From NCBI GenBank assembly GCA_003508835.1, contig PUFA01000092.1, forward strand, positions 7,049,501 through 7,113,500: a DNA stretch of 64,000 nt, written 5' to 3'. The position numbers and the translations under genes are program-made. A model generated the notes under the pieces. The model worked only from the letters and a program-made list of their open reading frames with translations. It was not told where the DNA came from and made no database searches. Positions 22,588 to 34,849 of this stretch are shown here, one piece after another (positions within the stretch are counted from its first letter, which is position 1; the number at the start of each line of letters is the position of its first letter). The DNA comes from Eonycteris spelaea (lineage: Eukaryota > Chordata > Mammalia > Chiroptera > Pteropodidae).

Positions 22588-24477
22588 GTTACCAAGATGG
22601 TGGAGAAGGAAGCCCCAGCCACCATCCTCTCATAATGATCAACAATTAGACAGCTGCCCATAAATAAAAACATATCTGGAAGAGCTCTGGAGTCCACTTA
22701 AGAAACTTCAGCAGCACAGTGGAGCAAGAAACCTTGAGAATAGCCACTCCAAAGGGAAAGAATAGCTTCATTTTGCCTACATCATGCCATCCCCCAAGCT
22801 GATATTGGTAGGCACCAAGAGGGAACTCGCCAGCTAAAGAGTTGCCCTCACAGAGAAAGTAAAAGTGAGGTGAATGAACAGCTTCCTCAACCTTGCAGAG
22901 CACCCTGCTTTGGTTTTACCCTATCCAGAGACTAGTAGAGCTGGAATATATAAAGATGGCTAGGAATGAGGAAAAAAGCAGAGACTACCAGCAACAGCCA
23001 TGCAGTGGGAGTAATCATGGTTCCCAGTGACCCACTCTAAAGACAAACCCAGCAACTTTTGCCACTGAAGAAACCAATGGCAGCACAGCCACTGTGAACC
23101 TCCTGTAGGCTTCACTGGCTTTCATCCCACGGGCATTCATATATGCTAACACCAGCCACCTGAGTCTTTCCCTCCTCCTCATAAACCCTGCTAGAGCCCA
23201 GGAACCACACTGACAGCCAGCCCAGGCGTCTGTGGCTGCATGAGTGCAACACACCAGCGTAGATCCCAGCGGCTGACCCTCACTACAATGTGCATGCTCA
23301 AGGCTAGCTCCTCCAGCTGTGTACTGGCACATCACCAGCCTGATGTCCATTATCAGCCTTCATTGTTATGTGCATGCCCAGGGTGAAGACTATGTGCCGC
23401 CATGAAAAAATATACCAACAACCAGAGCCCCAAATCTGTTTTGAGCCTAACTTAGGCCTTGTCTTCTGTTGCAGGCTTACAGCACTGTGTTCACCTGCAA
23501 CTAGCCCCTCCTGCTGTTCACTTGCGTAGCCCTGGCTCAACCTCCATCACCAGCCTCCACTATCATGTGCCTGTAGCAAGACTCAGAAGCCACAGTATGT
23601 CACACCAAGAGCCAGGGTTCCCACAGCTACAGTGCATCCATACTTGGCCTTGACCCTTGCTGCTTGTCCTGGCCTCTACCACTACATGTGTGTTTGTCAC
23701 CAGCACATGCTACTACACAGGCACCTGCAAGCTGGCCCTTACAGGTGACCACTATCTATGGTCACTACCAGTGCTTGCCCTGGTTTCTAGCTGCTGTAAT
23801 GAGGACCCAAACAGCTCTTGAAGCCTCTGCATACCACTTTCAGTGCTCACCAAGGACCACATTGTTATGGATGCTATGGACCCCAATGGCCCGAGCTGAC
23901 AAGCCACCAGGTCTTTCGGACCTGGTGCTGCCACACACCTCTGCACTTGGCCAACAGCAGATTTATCAGCAGAAATCTTGCACACCAGGAGATAATGGCA
24001 TCCCATTCAAAGTGCTGACAGGAAGAAACTGCCAGCCAAAAATACTTTACTTGAGAAAGTTGTCCTTCGGAAATGAAGGCAAGATAAACTTTCCCAAATA
24101 AACAAAAGCTAAGGAAGATCGTTATCGCTAGACCTGCCCTACAAGAAATGCTGAAATGAAAGGATGCTAACTAGAAACATGCAAATATATGAATATAAAC
24201 AAAACACTGGTAAAGGCAAGTGTATAGTCAGATTCAGAAAACCCTAACACTGTAATACAGAGGTGTATTAATCACATAACTCTAGTGTAAAGTATGAAGG
24301 ACAAAATACTAAAAATAGCTATAGCTACAGCAATTTGTTAATAGACATACAATGTAAAAGAGGTAAATTGTTACATCAAAGACATAAAAGCATAGTTTTT
24401 CTATATAATCAGGTTAAGTTGTTATCATCTTAAAAGAGACATATATATATATAATATAAGTTATATATAATTTAAAT

Positions 24478-24514
<37 letters not shown>

Positions 24515-26300
24515 ACACACACATACATAATATATATATACATATAATTTTTCAAGTAAGCCCCAGGGTGATAACAAAACAAAAACCTGTAGTGGTTACA
24601 CATAAGAGGAAAAGAGGGGAATCAAAGTATACCATTATAGAAAATCATTAATTTACAAAAGAAGGAAGCAAGAGAGGAAGAAGGGAACTATAAAATATCC
24701 AGAAAACATGGCAACAGTAAGTGCTTACCTACCAATAATTACCTTAAATGTAAATGAATCACATGCTCCAATCAAAAGGCGTATACTAACTGGATAAAAA
24801 ACAAGACCCAACCATATGCTGCCTACAGAAGACTCATTTTAGCTTCAAGAACACAGATAGGCAGAAAGTGAAGGGTTGGAGAACACTGTTGATGCAAATG
24901 GAAACTAAAACAGAGCAGCAGTAACTCTATTTATATCAGACACAATGGAAAAGTCAAAAACCATGACAAGAAACAATGGTCATTCTATAATGATAAAGGA
25001 GTTGATTCATCAAAAGGATATAACAATTATAAATATATATGCATCCAACATTGGAGCATGTAAAACAATGTTAAAGATACTAACAGATCTGAAAGGAGTA
25101 ATGGAAAACAATACAATAATAGTAGGTAACTTCAATATCCCGCTTTCAACAACTGACGGACCATCCAGACATAAAGTCAATGAGGCAACAATGAACTTGA
25201 ACTATACTTTACACCAAATGTACATCACAGACATATACAGAACATGCCATCCAATAGTAGCAGCAAACACATTCTTCTCAAGTACACATAATACTTTCTC
25301 CAGGATAGATCATATATCATGTCACAAAACAAGCCTCAGCAAATTTAAGAAGACAAATCATACCAATTATCTTTTTGCAATGGTATGAAACTAGAAATCA
25401 GTAATTGGAGAAAAAATAGAAAATGTAAAAATATGTGGAAATACAACAACACACTCCTGAACAACCAACAGATCAAAGGTGAAATTAAAGGAAAAATAAA
25501 TAAATATTTTGAAACAAACAAAAATGGAAACACAACATCCCAAAACCTATGGGGTGCAGCAAAAGCAGTGCTAACAACGAAGTTTATAGCAATAGTGCCT
25601 ACATTAAGAAAAAAGAAAGACCTCAAATAAACAACCTAACTTTAAACTTAAGGAACTAGAAAAATAAGAATGCACTGAGCTCAATGTTAGCAAAAGGAAG
25701 AAAATAATGAAGATCAGAGCAGAAATAAAATAGAAATAGAAAAAAAAAATGTCAATGAAAGTAAGAGTTGGTATTCTGGAAAGCTAAACAAAATTTATAA
25801 ACCCTTAGCTAGACTTAACAAGAAAAAAGAGAGAAGACTCAAATAAGTAAATTATTAATGCAAAACAGACATTACCACAAATACCAAAGAAATGCACAGG
25901 ATTATAAGAGACTACTGTGAAAAAATTATATGCCGACAAATTCAACAAGCTAGAAGAAATTGATAAATTCCAAGAAAAATACAACCTACCTAAGTCTGAA
26001 TCATGAAGAAATAGAAAATCTGAGCAAACCAATTACTAGGAAGGAGATTGAATCAATAATTAAAACTCTCCCTACTAAAACCCATGACCAGATGGCTTCA
26101 CACGTAAATTTTACCAAGCCTGTAAAGAATAATTAATGCCTATTTTTCTTAAAACAAAACAAAACAAAATAAAACAAGCTGATGAGGGAACACTCTCAAA
26201 TTTACTTTATGAGTCTAGCATTATCCTAATATCGAATCTTACCCTTTCTACAAGGAAAAAAAATAAACTACCGGCAAGCATCTCCATGCAAGGTCATCAA
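22588..26300 (+). mobile_element. L1 (sense), 5' region to start of ORF2 reverse transcriptase
   Basis: It opens with an L1 5' UTR-like passage ('accaagatggtggagaagga'), followed by a GC-richer imperfectly repetitive stretch (about 23,040-23,960). Then comes text typical of the region before ORF2 ('gacctgccctacaagaaatg' at 24,132, 'tatatgctgcctacagaag' at 24,813). ORF2 endonuclease sequence follows: the 147-residue frame at 24,945-25,388 shows the 'INIYA' motif, a 'VGNFN' motif where active copies have GDFN, and a late 'DHIS' histidine motif. Frames are broken at many points. L1 similarity ends near 26,300, at the start of the reverse transcriptase domain. Confidence 0.85.
24437..24548. repeat. 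AT / TG / CA dinucleotide microsatellite
   Basis: A TA-rich run is followed by about 14 TG units, then directly by CA units centred on 'gtac' at 24,511-24,514, and then by more TA. The TG-to-CA switch makes a perfect inverted repeat with arms of at least 11 bp. It lies inside the L1. Confidence 0.95.
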
Positions 26301-28715
26301 GAAAACATTACTGCCGTTTGGCCCACGAGCTGGACCTAGGCAATCAGAGCCCCCTCACTCCCTTCCCTGTGTTTTGGAATGTGTGCTCTGCTTGCCTTCT
26401 GCTCCCAGAAGCTGCTTCAAGGATACAGCCTTGAGATAGGAATGTGACATGGAAACTATCTGGACTGGGTAGGACTACTCCCAGTTCAAGCCACCTGTCA
26501 ATCTGCAGTGGTCTACTTGTTTTCTTCAGTCTCCCCCTGCTCTTGGAATACAGAGACTGGTTTCAGATTTTACCTGGGAAGCTCCTGAAGTGGTTGCAAC
26601 CTAACAGTTGGTGAGCCAGGCAGGTGACTGAGAAAATGGGCCTTGGGAAAGAAGCATCCATGGGAAAAGTCTTGAGCTGGCATCGACCTCTATAGGAGGA
26701 GTGGCCCATCTGTTGAATGCTTGTGGACTGCCAGGGACATCCCCAAAACGCTGGCTGCTTTAATGTGCTCATTTGGGGAAATTTGCATAGCACTCGGTAG
26801 CAAAGACGAGAAACACCTGGTCGCCACAGTGGGCTGGCCTCTACTGCGGGCAGGGCAGTTCGGCTGGCCACCAATGCCCAACTAGAGTCTGAAACTCAAG
26901 TTAGAGAGTTGAAAGAAAAAAGATTAGAGGACTTGCAGATGGTCAACAACACCGCTAGCTTCTTCAGGGTTGACAGACAAGGTGGGAGAGCAGGATAATA
27001 AGTTAGAGACCTCAGTGTGCTGCTGTGGATTAAGGTCTCAGAGCTGCTATGACAAAGCCTGATTGGGACGCTAAGAGGTAGAATGCCCAGAAAAGTGAGA
27101 ACAAAGGGGAGGATGTTATGGTCATCTAGGATGAAATGAATGGAGTGCACTTGCAGTCAGTCTCCTAACACTAAGGCAAGTTTTAAACAGCCCAATTACC
27201 TTAGGCTTCCGATAATAGAGAAATATATTCCAAAATTCCTAGGAAAAAAACTGGCATTCTTTTTGTCTCTGAAATTTGTAAATCTTACCATGTTTTTGAA
27301 ATGTAAATACCCCAAGAGTTAATCAAAACTTTGCCCCCAAGAGTTAATCAAAACTTTGCCCATAGAAACTGAAGAAAAAAGGAGGCCTTTTTAAAATAAG
27401 AGTGCTGCAGCCAAAACTGATTTGTAAAAGAGCTAAGGTTTTTTACAAACTACAAGGAAATAATAAAGATGAAAGCAAATGACTGTATATGGAAAGCAGG
27501 ATGCATGTTTTCTGTAAAAGAAAATATGAAAAAAAGGAGATGAATTTTTATAAAGGGAAAGGAAAATAGAATGTGGACTTTGGGTTTTTTTGGATAAGGA
27601 ACAATATAAAGTACATAGTTTTTGTTTGTTTGGGGGGATTTTTTGGTAAAGGAAAAAAAAGTAATTTTATCCTAAAGTCATTGTTTCAAAATAAAAAAGG
27701 AAAAGATAGGACAAAAGCTGAAAGGTATATGGAAGTTGCAGAAAGTTTGTGAAAAAGAAATCTTGAGAAAAAAATTTTATGTGTGGTCAAGCTAACAAAT
27801 AGTGGACTGGATGACTAAGTCAATTGTATCATTTTGTGTGCGTATGTGGACTCTCACCAGATCCTTAACCATGGCCATTTTTAAGTCTTTTATCTTGTAC
27901 AGACAGTTATTTACTCTGATGCTTTTGCAAAAGTGTTCCTGCCAAAGTGCTTCATCTTCAAGGAGAGTCAATGAAAGACCGACAAGTACCGTTTCCGATA
28001 ACTAAGGCCAATTTGCCTTCGTGTGGAAGGGACAATAATAATCCTTTTGAGTGCTTCCCTAAGGCTACCTGCACAGCTCCACAATACGTCATGGGATGGT
28101 AGACTGAGACCTAGCCCAGAACAGGCACATTGCATTGATGACATAATGTTAACATGTGAAGACTTGCCTTTGCCTCAGGACACTCTTCAGGCTTCGCTGG
28201 CACACCTGCCAAGGAAGGAAAAGATGAATGGTAAATCCACAAACATCGAAGGCCCAGGCCCTGTTGTAAGGTTTTTTGGAGTTGTTTGGCCAGGAAAGCC
28301 CACATTTTCCCAGAAGTTTTGTTTGATAAGATACAAATCTACCCAAATCTTACAAATGTAAAGGAGATGCAAGCCTTTTTAGAGATTTTGGGGTTTTAGA
28401 GGATATTCTCCATCTGGCACAGTGCCTTTTTCCTTTTTACCTGCTGGTAAAGAAAGGGCATGTATAGGACTGGGGTCAGAGTAGCAAGCCACCTTTGAGA
28501 AGGCAAAAATACGAGTCAAGCAGATTAAAGCTTTAGATATCTCTCAAGCAGGGCCACCATCTGAATTAGATGTGTCTGTGACTCTGGAAGGTATGGGTTG
28601 GGCATTGTGGCAGAGACAACAGAAGGGGAGAGTGACCCTAAGATTTTGGTCCCAGCTCTAGAAGGGATCAGAAACTTGATATAACTCAATAGAGCAAGAG
28701 CTCCTAGCAGCACAG
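26301..28715 (+). mobile_element. Degenerate endogenous retrovirus piece (gag and pol remnants)
   Basis: L1 similarity stops near 26,300 and returns near 28,716. Between them lies sequence of different composition. Its left part looks like the end of an LTR plus leader (about 26,310-26,640), followed by a gag-like start. The right part encodes broken pol sequence: the 112-residue frame at 28,023-28,361 holds a reverse-transcriptase box in which 'IDDI' survives and the usual leading Tyr is Cys. It is followed by pieces of the connection/RNase H region up to 28,690. Frames are disrupted by stops and shifts. It appears class I-like, but the family is not certain. Nothing here could make a functional protein. 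Confidence 0.55.
27311..27360 (+). repeat. Perfect 25-bp tandem duplication
   Basis: Two identical 25-bp units lie head to tail (27,311-27,335 and 27,336-27,360), each starting 'cccaagagttaatcaaaac'. They sit inside the ERV remnant. Confidence 0.95.
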
Positions 28716-30165
28716 AAATAAACCCACTCATATATGATGAACAAATATTTGATGAGAAAAATAAAAAAATACCTCATGGGAAAAGGATAGTCTCTTCAAC
28801 AAATGGTGTTGGTAAGACTGGATATCCACATGCACAATAATAAAATTGTACCCTATCTTCTGCCACTCACAAAAATTAACTCAAAATGGACTAAGGACAT
28901 AAGATCTGCAACAATAAAACTCCTAGAAAAAACATAGCAAAAAAGTTACTTGGCATTGGTCTTGGCAATGATTTTTTTTTTAATTTAACGTCAAAAGCAC
29001 AAACAACAAAAGCAAAAATAAATAAGTGGGACTACTACATCAAACCGAAAAGTTTCTGTACAGTAAAAGAAATAATCACCAAAATGAAAAGGCAACCTTT
29101 GCAATGGGAGAAGATATTTATATTTGCAAGCCATCTATCTGATAATGGGTTAATATCCAAAATATATAACGCATACAATTCAAAAGCAAAACAACAACAA
29201 ACAAACAAAAAACAATTAATAAATGGCCTGAGGACCTGAATAGACTTTTTTCCAAAGAAGACATACAAATGTCCAACAAGTACATGAAAAGATACTCAAT
29301 TAGTAATCATCAGGGAGATACAAATCAAAACCACAATCATCTCACACCTGTTAAAAGGACTATTATCAAAACCACAAGTGATAACAAATGCTGATAAAGA
29401 TGTGGAGAAAGGGAAACCCTGGTGTACTCTTGGTGGGAATGTAAATTGGTACAGCCATTATCAAAAACAGTATGTAATCCCTCAAAAAACTAAAAATAGA
29501 ATTGCCATCTGATCCAGCAATTCTACTTCTGAAGAAGATACTATTTTGAAGAGATACCTGCACACCCATGTTCATTGCCACATTACTCACAATAGCCAAG
29601 TCTTAGAAACAACCTAAGTGGCCATCAACAGATAAATGGATAAAGAAAATGTGAAAAAATATGTAAAATGAAATATTATTCAGTCATAAAAAAGGAAATC
29701 CTCCAATCAGGGACAATATGGATGGATCTTGAGGGCATTATGATAAGTGAAATAAATCAGACAGAAAAAGATCAGTATTATATGACCTAATTTATATGTG
29801 GAATCTAAAATCATTGAAATCCTAGAAAGAGTAGTGTGGTGGTTACCAGGGGCCCAGGGTTGGGGAAATAGGGAAATGCTGGACAAAAGGTACAAACTTT
29901 CAATTATAAGATAAATAAGTGCCAGAAACTAGTGTACAGCATGGAGACTATAGTTGACACTGTGTTGTATACTTGAAAGTTGCTGTGAGAATAGAGCTTT
30001 AATGTTCTCACCATAACAACAATAACAAAATGGCAATAATGTGAGGTAAAGGATGTGTTAATTAACCTTATTGTGGCAAATATTTTGCAATATATCCGTA
30101 TATCAAATCATCACATTGTACGTCTTAAATTTACAGTGTTCTATGTCAATAAGGCTGAGAAAAAA
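28716..30165 (+). mobile_element. L1 (sense), C-terminal ORF2 region and 3' UTR
   Basis: Landmarks in order: 'tctcttcaacaaatggtgtt', 'aaatggactaaggacataag', 'gatgtggagaaagggaaacc', 'gtgggaatgtaaattggtac', 'tggccatcaacagataaat', 'ggttaccaggggcccagggt' and the 3' end 'gtcaataaggctgagaaaaa'. It may be the 3' half of the L1 that starts at 22,588; if so, the reverse transcriptase portion between them is missing and replaced by the ERV block. Frames are broken. Confidence 0.9.
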
Positions 30166-31100
30166 GAGGGCTTGGACTAAAAGCCTCAGGAAGGGGGCCA
30201 GAGAGCGCTTGAAGTCAGCTTTATGTGATGTCTGTCTGTGAGAGGTGATGACTGACTGAAAGAAATCAGACCTGGATCCACATTAAATCCTTCTGGATTT
30301 ATGTGGTGCTAGAATCTCAAAAATATTTGAGAAGTACAGACTATAGAATTCCTCCAGCTCAAGCTTCTAATCTACAGGTGAAGATATTGAGGCCCAGGGG
30401 CACAGCTATTTAGTGTTAGATGGGACTTCACACTCTGGATTCTGGGCTTTCTGTATGACTGCCCCACACTCCATTTCACTGGGATACTTTTTATTTCCTC
30501 ACATAATTAGCATTCATTATATGCCAGGCTTTGTGGTAGAAGGTGGTGATTCAAAGATGCTGTATGAAGCTTATGTTCTAATTGGTGTGATGGAGAGCTT
30601 CAGAACTAATTAGATTATACAAGATAAAAATTATTAATAGATTTTAATTTTAATAGATTTTTAATTTTTAAGAAAACAAAATTATGTATGTGTTCTGATC
30701 TCATACTGTAAAAAAAAAATACATAGGAACTTGAGAAATGCAATAACCCACTAATGAGCCAAGTGTTATGGGACGCGCTAAGATCTTGTGTTATAAATAC
30801 TTGTGCACTTATTTGATCTCCCTGCCTTGAGGGACAGAACCGAGTTTTTGTATCATATATCTGTGCAACTTGACCCAGATTTGCCACCGGGTAGGAAGAA
30901 GCTGAATAGATGTTGAATCAATGAAGTTCCCTTCCGCATGCTGTCCCCATTCCAAAGGAGCACTTACTTCTCCTGAGGAGGAGAATAAAGGAGAGTGAGA
31001 AAGAATGAGGTTAGTATTCAGGTGGACGGAGGAGGGCAAGGATCTTAAATATTCACTAAAAGTAAAAAAAACAAAAACAAAAACAAACAATAAAAAAACC
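30166..31100. other. Intergenic; short MIR/L2-like piece
   Basis: 'ctacaggtgaagatattgag' (30,373) is a MIR-like 3' passage, followed by L2-like text near 30,510-30,600 ('catatgccaggctttgtgg' type). The rest up to the A-rich run at 31,060-31,098 has no recognised feature. Confidence 0.4.
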
Positions 31101-31132
31101 TCACTACCTTCCTGACAGATGCAAACTGACGA

Positions 31133-31146
31133 GCACCCCCTGGAGG
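31133..31146 (-). promoter_or_regulatory. CTCF-like motif
   Basis: The minus strand reads CCTCCAGGGGGTGC, which fits the CTCF core CCASYAGRKGGCRS with two mismatches. It lies about 400 bp upstream of the CpG island. Motif match only. Confidence 0.35.
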
Positions 31147-31539
31147 CGGCACAGGATGCTCACAGGGTGACTTAATCTCCCAGCCCCCAGTCACTGGTCC
31201 TGGGGTGCCGTGTGGGCGCCTGCGGAACTTTGCGCTACAGGGGATTTAGCACGAGAGCTAGCACAAGTCAGATTTGCCCAGTAGGTGTGCGCCCAGGGAA
31301 GCGAGGTTCCTGATAGTGACTGCGATAGGGTTAGGGCCCCTAGTTCCTCTAGATAGCTGGGGTCTGAACAGGGAGCCCAGGGAATGAGACACAAAGAACT
31401 CTTGTCCGTCCCACACCCCTACACACACTTTAGACTATCTTTTTGAGGTATTTAAGGGATGCATACGAACCTGTAATCCATTCACGATTTTTTCCTAACG
31501 CTTAATTCACTCTGGGGATAAAGATGCTGTGGTGGGAGG

Positions 31540-31960
31540 TTGCCCAGGGTGCCCCACACCTCCAAGTAAAGTCCCCCATTCGGCCCCGCATCTCGGCTCC
31601 TTCATCCTCCCTCCCTCCTCTCTGGCCCACCTCCTTCCCCTTCGCCTCCCTCCGCGTTCGCCGGGCGTCATCGCCCCCTTTCCCCTCCCATCTCCCCGCC
31701 TCCGCGTGCAGCTCGGCTCTCGCCTGCTCCGCAGTCTCTGCAGCGAGCTCCCGGTGGTGCCGGCCGGGCGGTGGCGGGCGGTGGCGGGGCGGCCTCCGGC
31801 TCTGGCAACCCGCTAGGTTCGTGGCAACACGCCCGCGCCCTCCCTCCCTCGCCAGCGTTGGTGACCGCCTGGGGGCTCTTTGATTCGAACTGGGCGGCGC
31901 CCCGGCGACTAAGCTTCGCAGGTAAGGATGGAGCACCCCCACCTGCCTCCCCAACAGGGC
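31540..31960 (+). promoter_or_regulatory. PRSS35: CpG island, presumed PRSS35 promoter
   Basis: This is the only strongly GC-rich, CpG-dense interval in the window, with CpG-rich text such as 'ccgcgttcgccgggcgtcat' near 31,650 and 'gtgccggccgggcggtggc' near 31,757. It contains pyrimidine-rich C/T tracts and no obvious TATA box, as in dispersed-start promoters. A consensus splice donor at its right end, in the direction of the PRSS35 coding exon, points to plus-strand transcription. The long open frames on both strands here (for example minus 31,502-31,954) are by-products of high GC content. Confidence 0.75.
31700..31921 (+). other. PRSS35: PRSS35 non-coding exon 1 (5' end uncertain)
   Basis: The sequence 'aagcttcgcag|gtaagg' at 31,911-31,927 is a strong plus-strand splice donor at the edge of the CpG island. 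Joining it to the acceptor at 41,563 gives a 5' UTR that runs directly into 'gacaaaATGG'. The transcription start cannot be read from sequence, so the left boundary given is only a placeholder inside the island. Confidence 0.6.
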
Positions 31961-32499
31961 GAGACCCTACAACTTGAAAGTTTCCCTGCCTGAGAAAGGC
32001 AGAAGCTATCCGAGGAGAGCTTCTTTGAAAGGGTCTAAAGCTAGCAATCAAACTTAGCACTTTAAGTCCTCGAAGAAACGAGCCTCTCTTCCAATAGGCA
32101 ATTCTGTGTGCCGGCTTCTGCACGGTTTAATATTAACAGTAAGAATGTTTGCATTGGAATATAAATGGAATTCTTTCTACTGAAGGAGTACCAGAGGGGA
32201 CCCTCTTTATTTTTATGATTATTAACAGATGGCATTGAAAAAGGTGTAAAACGCATTCCTGGAAAGTCTACTCCTGTTGAAAGCCTCTTTGGCAGGGTTA
32301 CCATGAACTCTAGAATCAATCGACCTCTCTTCTCTCTGATTCTGTCTCTGTCTCTGTCTCTCTCATCACTTGGCTGCACAGGTCTGAAAAAAGAGCAAGG
32401 GAAAACTTTTTAAAAATGAGATGGTGAAATGAAATGGAAAAGCTTGGACTTGCTTTAAAATTCTCTAGCCAAAACAAAACAAACAAACCAAAAAACCAA

Positions 32500-32665
32500 A
32501 CAAATGGGGGAGATAGATGAAGCAAGATTGGCAAAATATTGATAATTTGTTTGAAGCTGGGTGATGGACTCATGGGAATATACTTTTGTACTCTACTTTT
32601 CAAAATGCTTGTCATTTTACTTTTGTGTAGTTTGACATTTTCTAGAATAAAAAGTTTTTGAAAGT
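32500..32665 (+). mobile_element. L1M 3'-end fragment
   Basis: 'tttgaagctgggtgatggac' and 'tttctagaataaaaagtttt' match the same old L1 3' end seen at 10,490. It is preceded by an A-rich 'caaaacaaaacaaacaaacc' run. Confidence 0.65.
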
Positions 32666-33551
32666 TGTGGAAACATTCTTGCCTGATTCCTGACCTTTTA
32701 ATACTGTCATTGATTTGAAAAGAGGCTGCATATCCTATATAGTTTTTTTTCTCCCTTTTTATTAATCCTACTCATTTCTGAAATTCTCATTTTATCCCAA
32801 ATACATTTTTCTCTACGGAGGTTTATAAAAGTCATATTTTGCTGCTTGGAGAATAACGCTTAGAATCTGGTTTATAATTTGAAGAAAGAATGTTAAAATC
32901 CCAGCCAAATAAGACATCTAGGCTTGAAAGTAGTGGCCAAGCATCATGTGGAATTTTATTTTTTTTAAGGAAATATTAGAGGCGCTCCTTTCGTGTGAGA
33001 AGAGATTGAACTGTCCAAACTTTTCTTCCAGACATCTCAGAAACCTGTGTGCTTTTCAGAATCTTTTGCATGTTTTTAAATGTGAGATTGTTTAGCCTAT
33101 GTACTTGACACATAGTATGTACTCATTACATGTTAAAATAAATCATTGGTAATTTGAGTTAATTTTCCCTATTGAATAAATTATTTATCTTTCTCTGCCC
33201 AACACTCCAGGCCAGTATATTGCATTTTCAACAGCAAATTCAGATTCAGAATTTTGGAGACTGAAGCCGATGAGAAATCTGCTACGAGAGGTTAGGAAAC
33301 AGCAAAGTCAAGTTAGTGGTACAAAAGCTATTATTTTATAACTTCGCTTAACTAAAAATTTTTCAAAAGCTTCAAGTAGATTAAACTGATGTATGATTAG
33401 CGAAAAGCATTGTGCTCACAAGATGCTTTAAAGCCTGAAAAGTAGCATACCTAATACATTTACAGACATTCTTTGCTTTCAGAGGTCAACTTGCAAGATA
33501 CAAAAATAAGTTGGAGCCATATGTTGTGCACTTCCTATGTCAGTGCATGAG

Positions 33552-33565
33552 CCAGCCAGCAGAGG
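33552..33565 (+). promoter_or_regulatory. CTCF-like motif
   Basis: 'CCAGCAGAGGGGGT' within 'gagccagccagcagaggggg' fits the CTCF core with one main mismatch. It is in PRSS35 intron 1, 1.6 kb past the CpG island. Motif match only. Confidence 0.35.
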
Positions 33566-34335
33566 GGGTCCCTTGGGACTGACTTCCTTACTTCTATTCA
33601 CCCCAAATCTGGTTTACACGCAGCATATCCATTGCATAAATTAAAAATATACATGTCTTGGAAAAATAGCTAAAAAACAAAAGGAGGGTATTTTTTTATT
33701 GTGATGAGAAACAGAAGATGTGGGTTACTGTAAAATAATCAACTGTGTAATTTTACCATCTTCCTTTCCCTCAAGTACTGCCAAATTCTGAAAGCAGACA
33801 TTACTTTGTCTCCATTCCTGAAACTAACCTTGAAAATAGGACTATAATATTTTGAATAGAAATTGGCACATTGTCAACGAACGTTCTTGCCATTTATTTT
33901 CAGCGTAGAATCAGCAGAGAGCATATCCTTTAGGAATGGATTATAAAGTATTTGATAAACATATGTGAGATATTTGGCAGGTTGAAGACTTTCCTTCGTG
34001 TTGAAATGAATTGCAGCACATTTGGGGGACTATTTAGCAGTGCTGTAGGTCATAGTGGAAGTGTGCTGGCACTACAATGGTTTTCAGAAAACCATTTGCC
34101 AGAAAATTGTCTGGCTGTAGACAGCATTATCAGTTCTCAGTTCATCAGGATGGGTTCTGTGGCCTGTAGGTTGGTTTCAAAATGTGATAAATTCCATATG
34201 TGACAACCATTTTGTATATTAGACTTCTCCCCCTGTTGAATCCCACATGCTTTTAAAATAAATTCTATATCACAGCTCAGTGAATGTAAACAATTTAAAT
34301 GCAGGATCTTAGATTTACCATCACCAGGCTAACTT

Positions 34336-34349
34336 TGCCATCTAGTGGT
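34336..34349 (-). promoter_or_regulatory. CTCF-like motif
   Basis: The minus strand reads CCACTAGATGGCA, which matches CCASYAGRKGGCR at every position. It is the best of the three CTCF-like sites near the PRSS35 promoter. Motif match only; occupancy unknown. Confidence 0.45.
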
Positions 34350-34849
34350 AGAAGTATGGATATCAGGCAAGTTTCAACTGCGGAAGGCTAGGAAGTGCGG
34401 CTTCTTGAGTATCATTGAGGAGTAAGTTTTTTCTCATTTGTTGTTTAAATCTAGGACTTTCAAGTTGAAATTGATCTTATAAATGTTTTAGTGCAACACA
34501 ATAGCTAAGAAGAACCATTACACAGATCCTTAAACCAGGAAAGAGGCTTTGAAATGATGTGTAGCCCTCCGTATCCATTTGGGGAATAAACAAATTTATC
34601 TACCCTGTTCCAATTCTCATTTCCTTCTCATAATACTGCACCATGCCACCATAAAATTTTATCATGATTTTCTGATTTTAGTTCTAAAATTGCACATGTG
34701 TATACTTTTCCTTAAAATGAAAACTTTCATTTATGTTTAAGTCTCTGTACGAAACATTCCTTCCCACTTAGTATCATTTCCTAAACTTCTTTCTTTTGAC
34801 ACTTTCAGAACAGAAAATTTTTAAAAACTAGATTCTTACCTTTAAAAGT

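Noticed and set aside
23664..24101. 145-residue plus-strand open frame with Pro/Ala/Thr-rich sequence
   Set aside because: It lies in the L1 5' region and continues into L1 text at its end, so it is repeat-derived.
31524..31977. Plus-strand open frames of 68-119 residues in the CpG island
   Set aside because: They lie upstream of or across the exon 1 donor, have no domain, and are compositional.
31502..32123. Two minus-strand open frames of about 150 residues at the CpG island
   Set aside because: High GC content lowers stop frequency. They overlap each other in different frames, are low-complexity (Arg/Gly/Ala/Pro), and run against the splice-supported plus-strand exon.
34076..34096. 21-bp inverted repeat 'aatggttttcagaaaaccat' (plus one base)
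   Set aside because: Ten-base arms occur by chance in 64 kb; no further structure around it.
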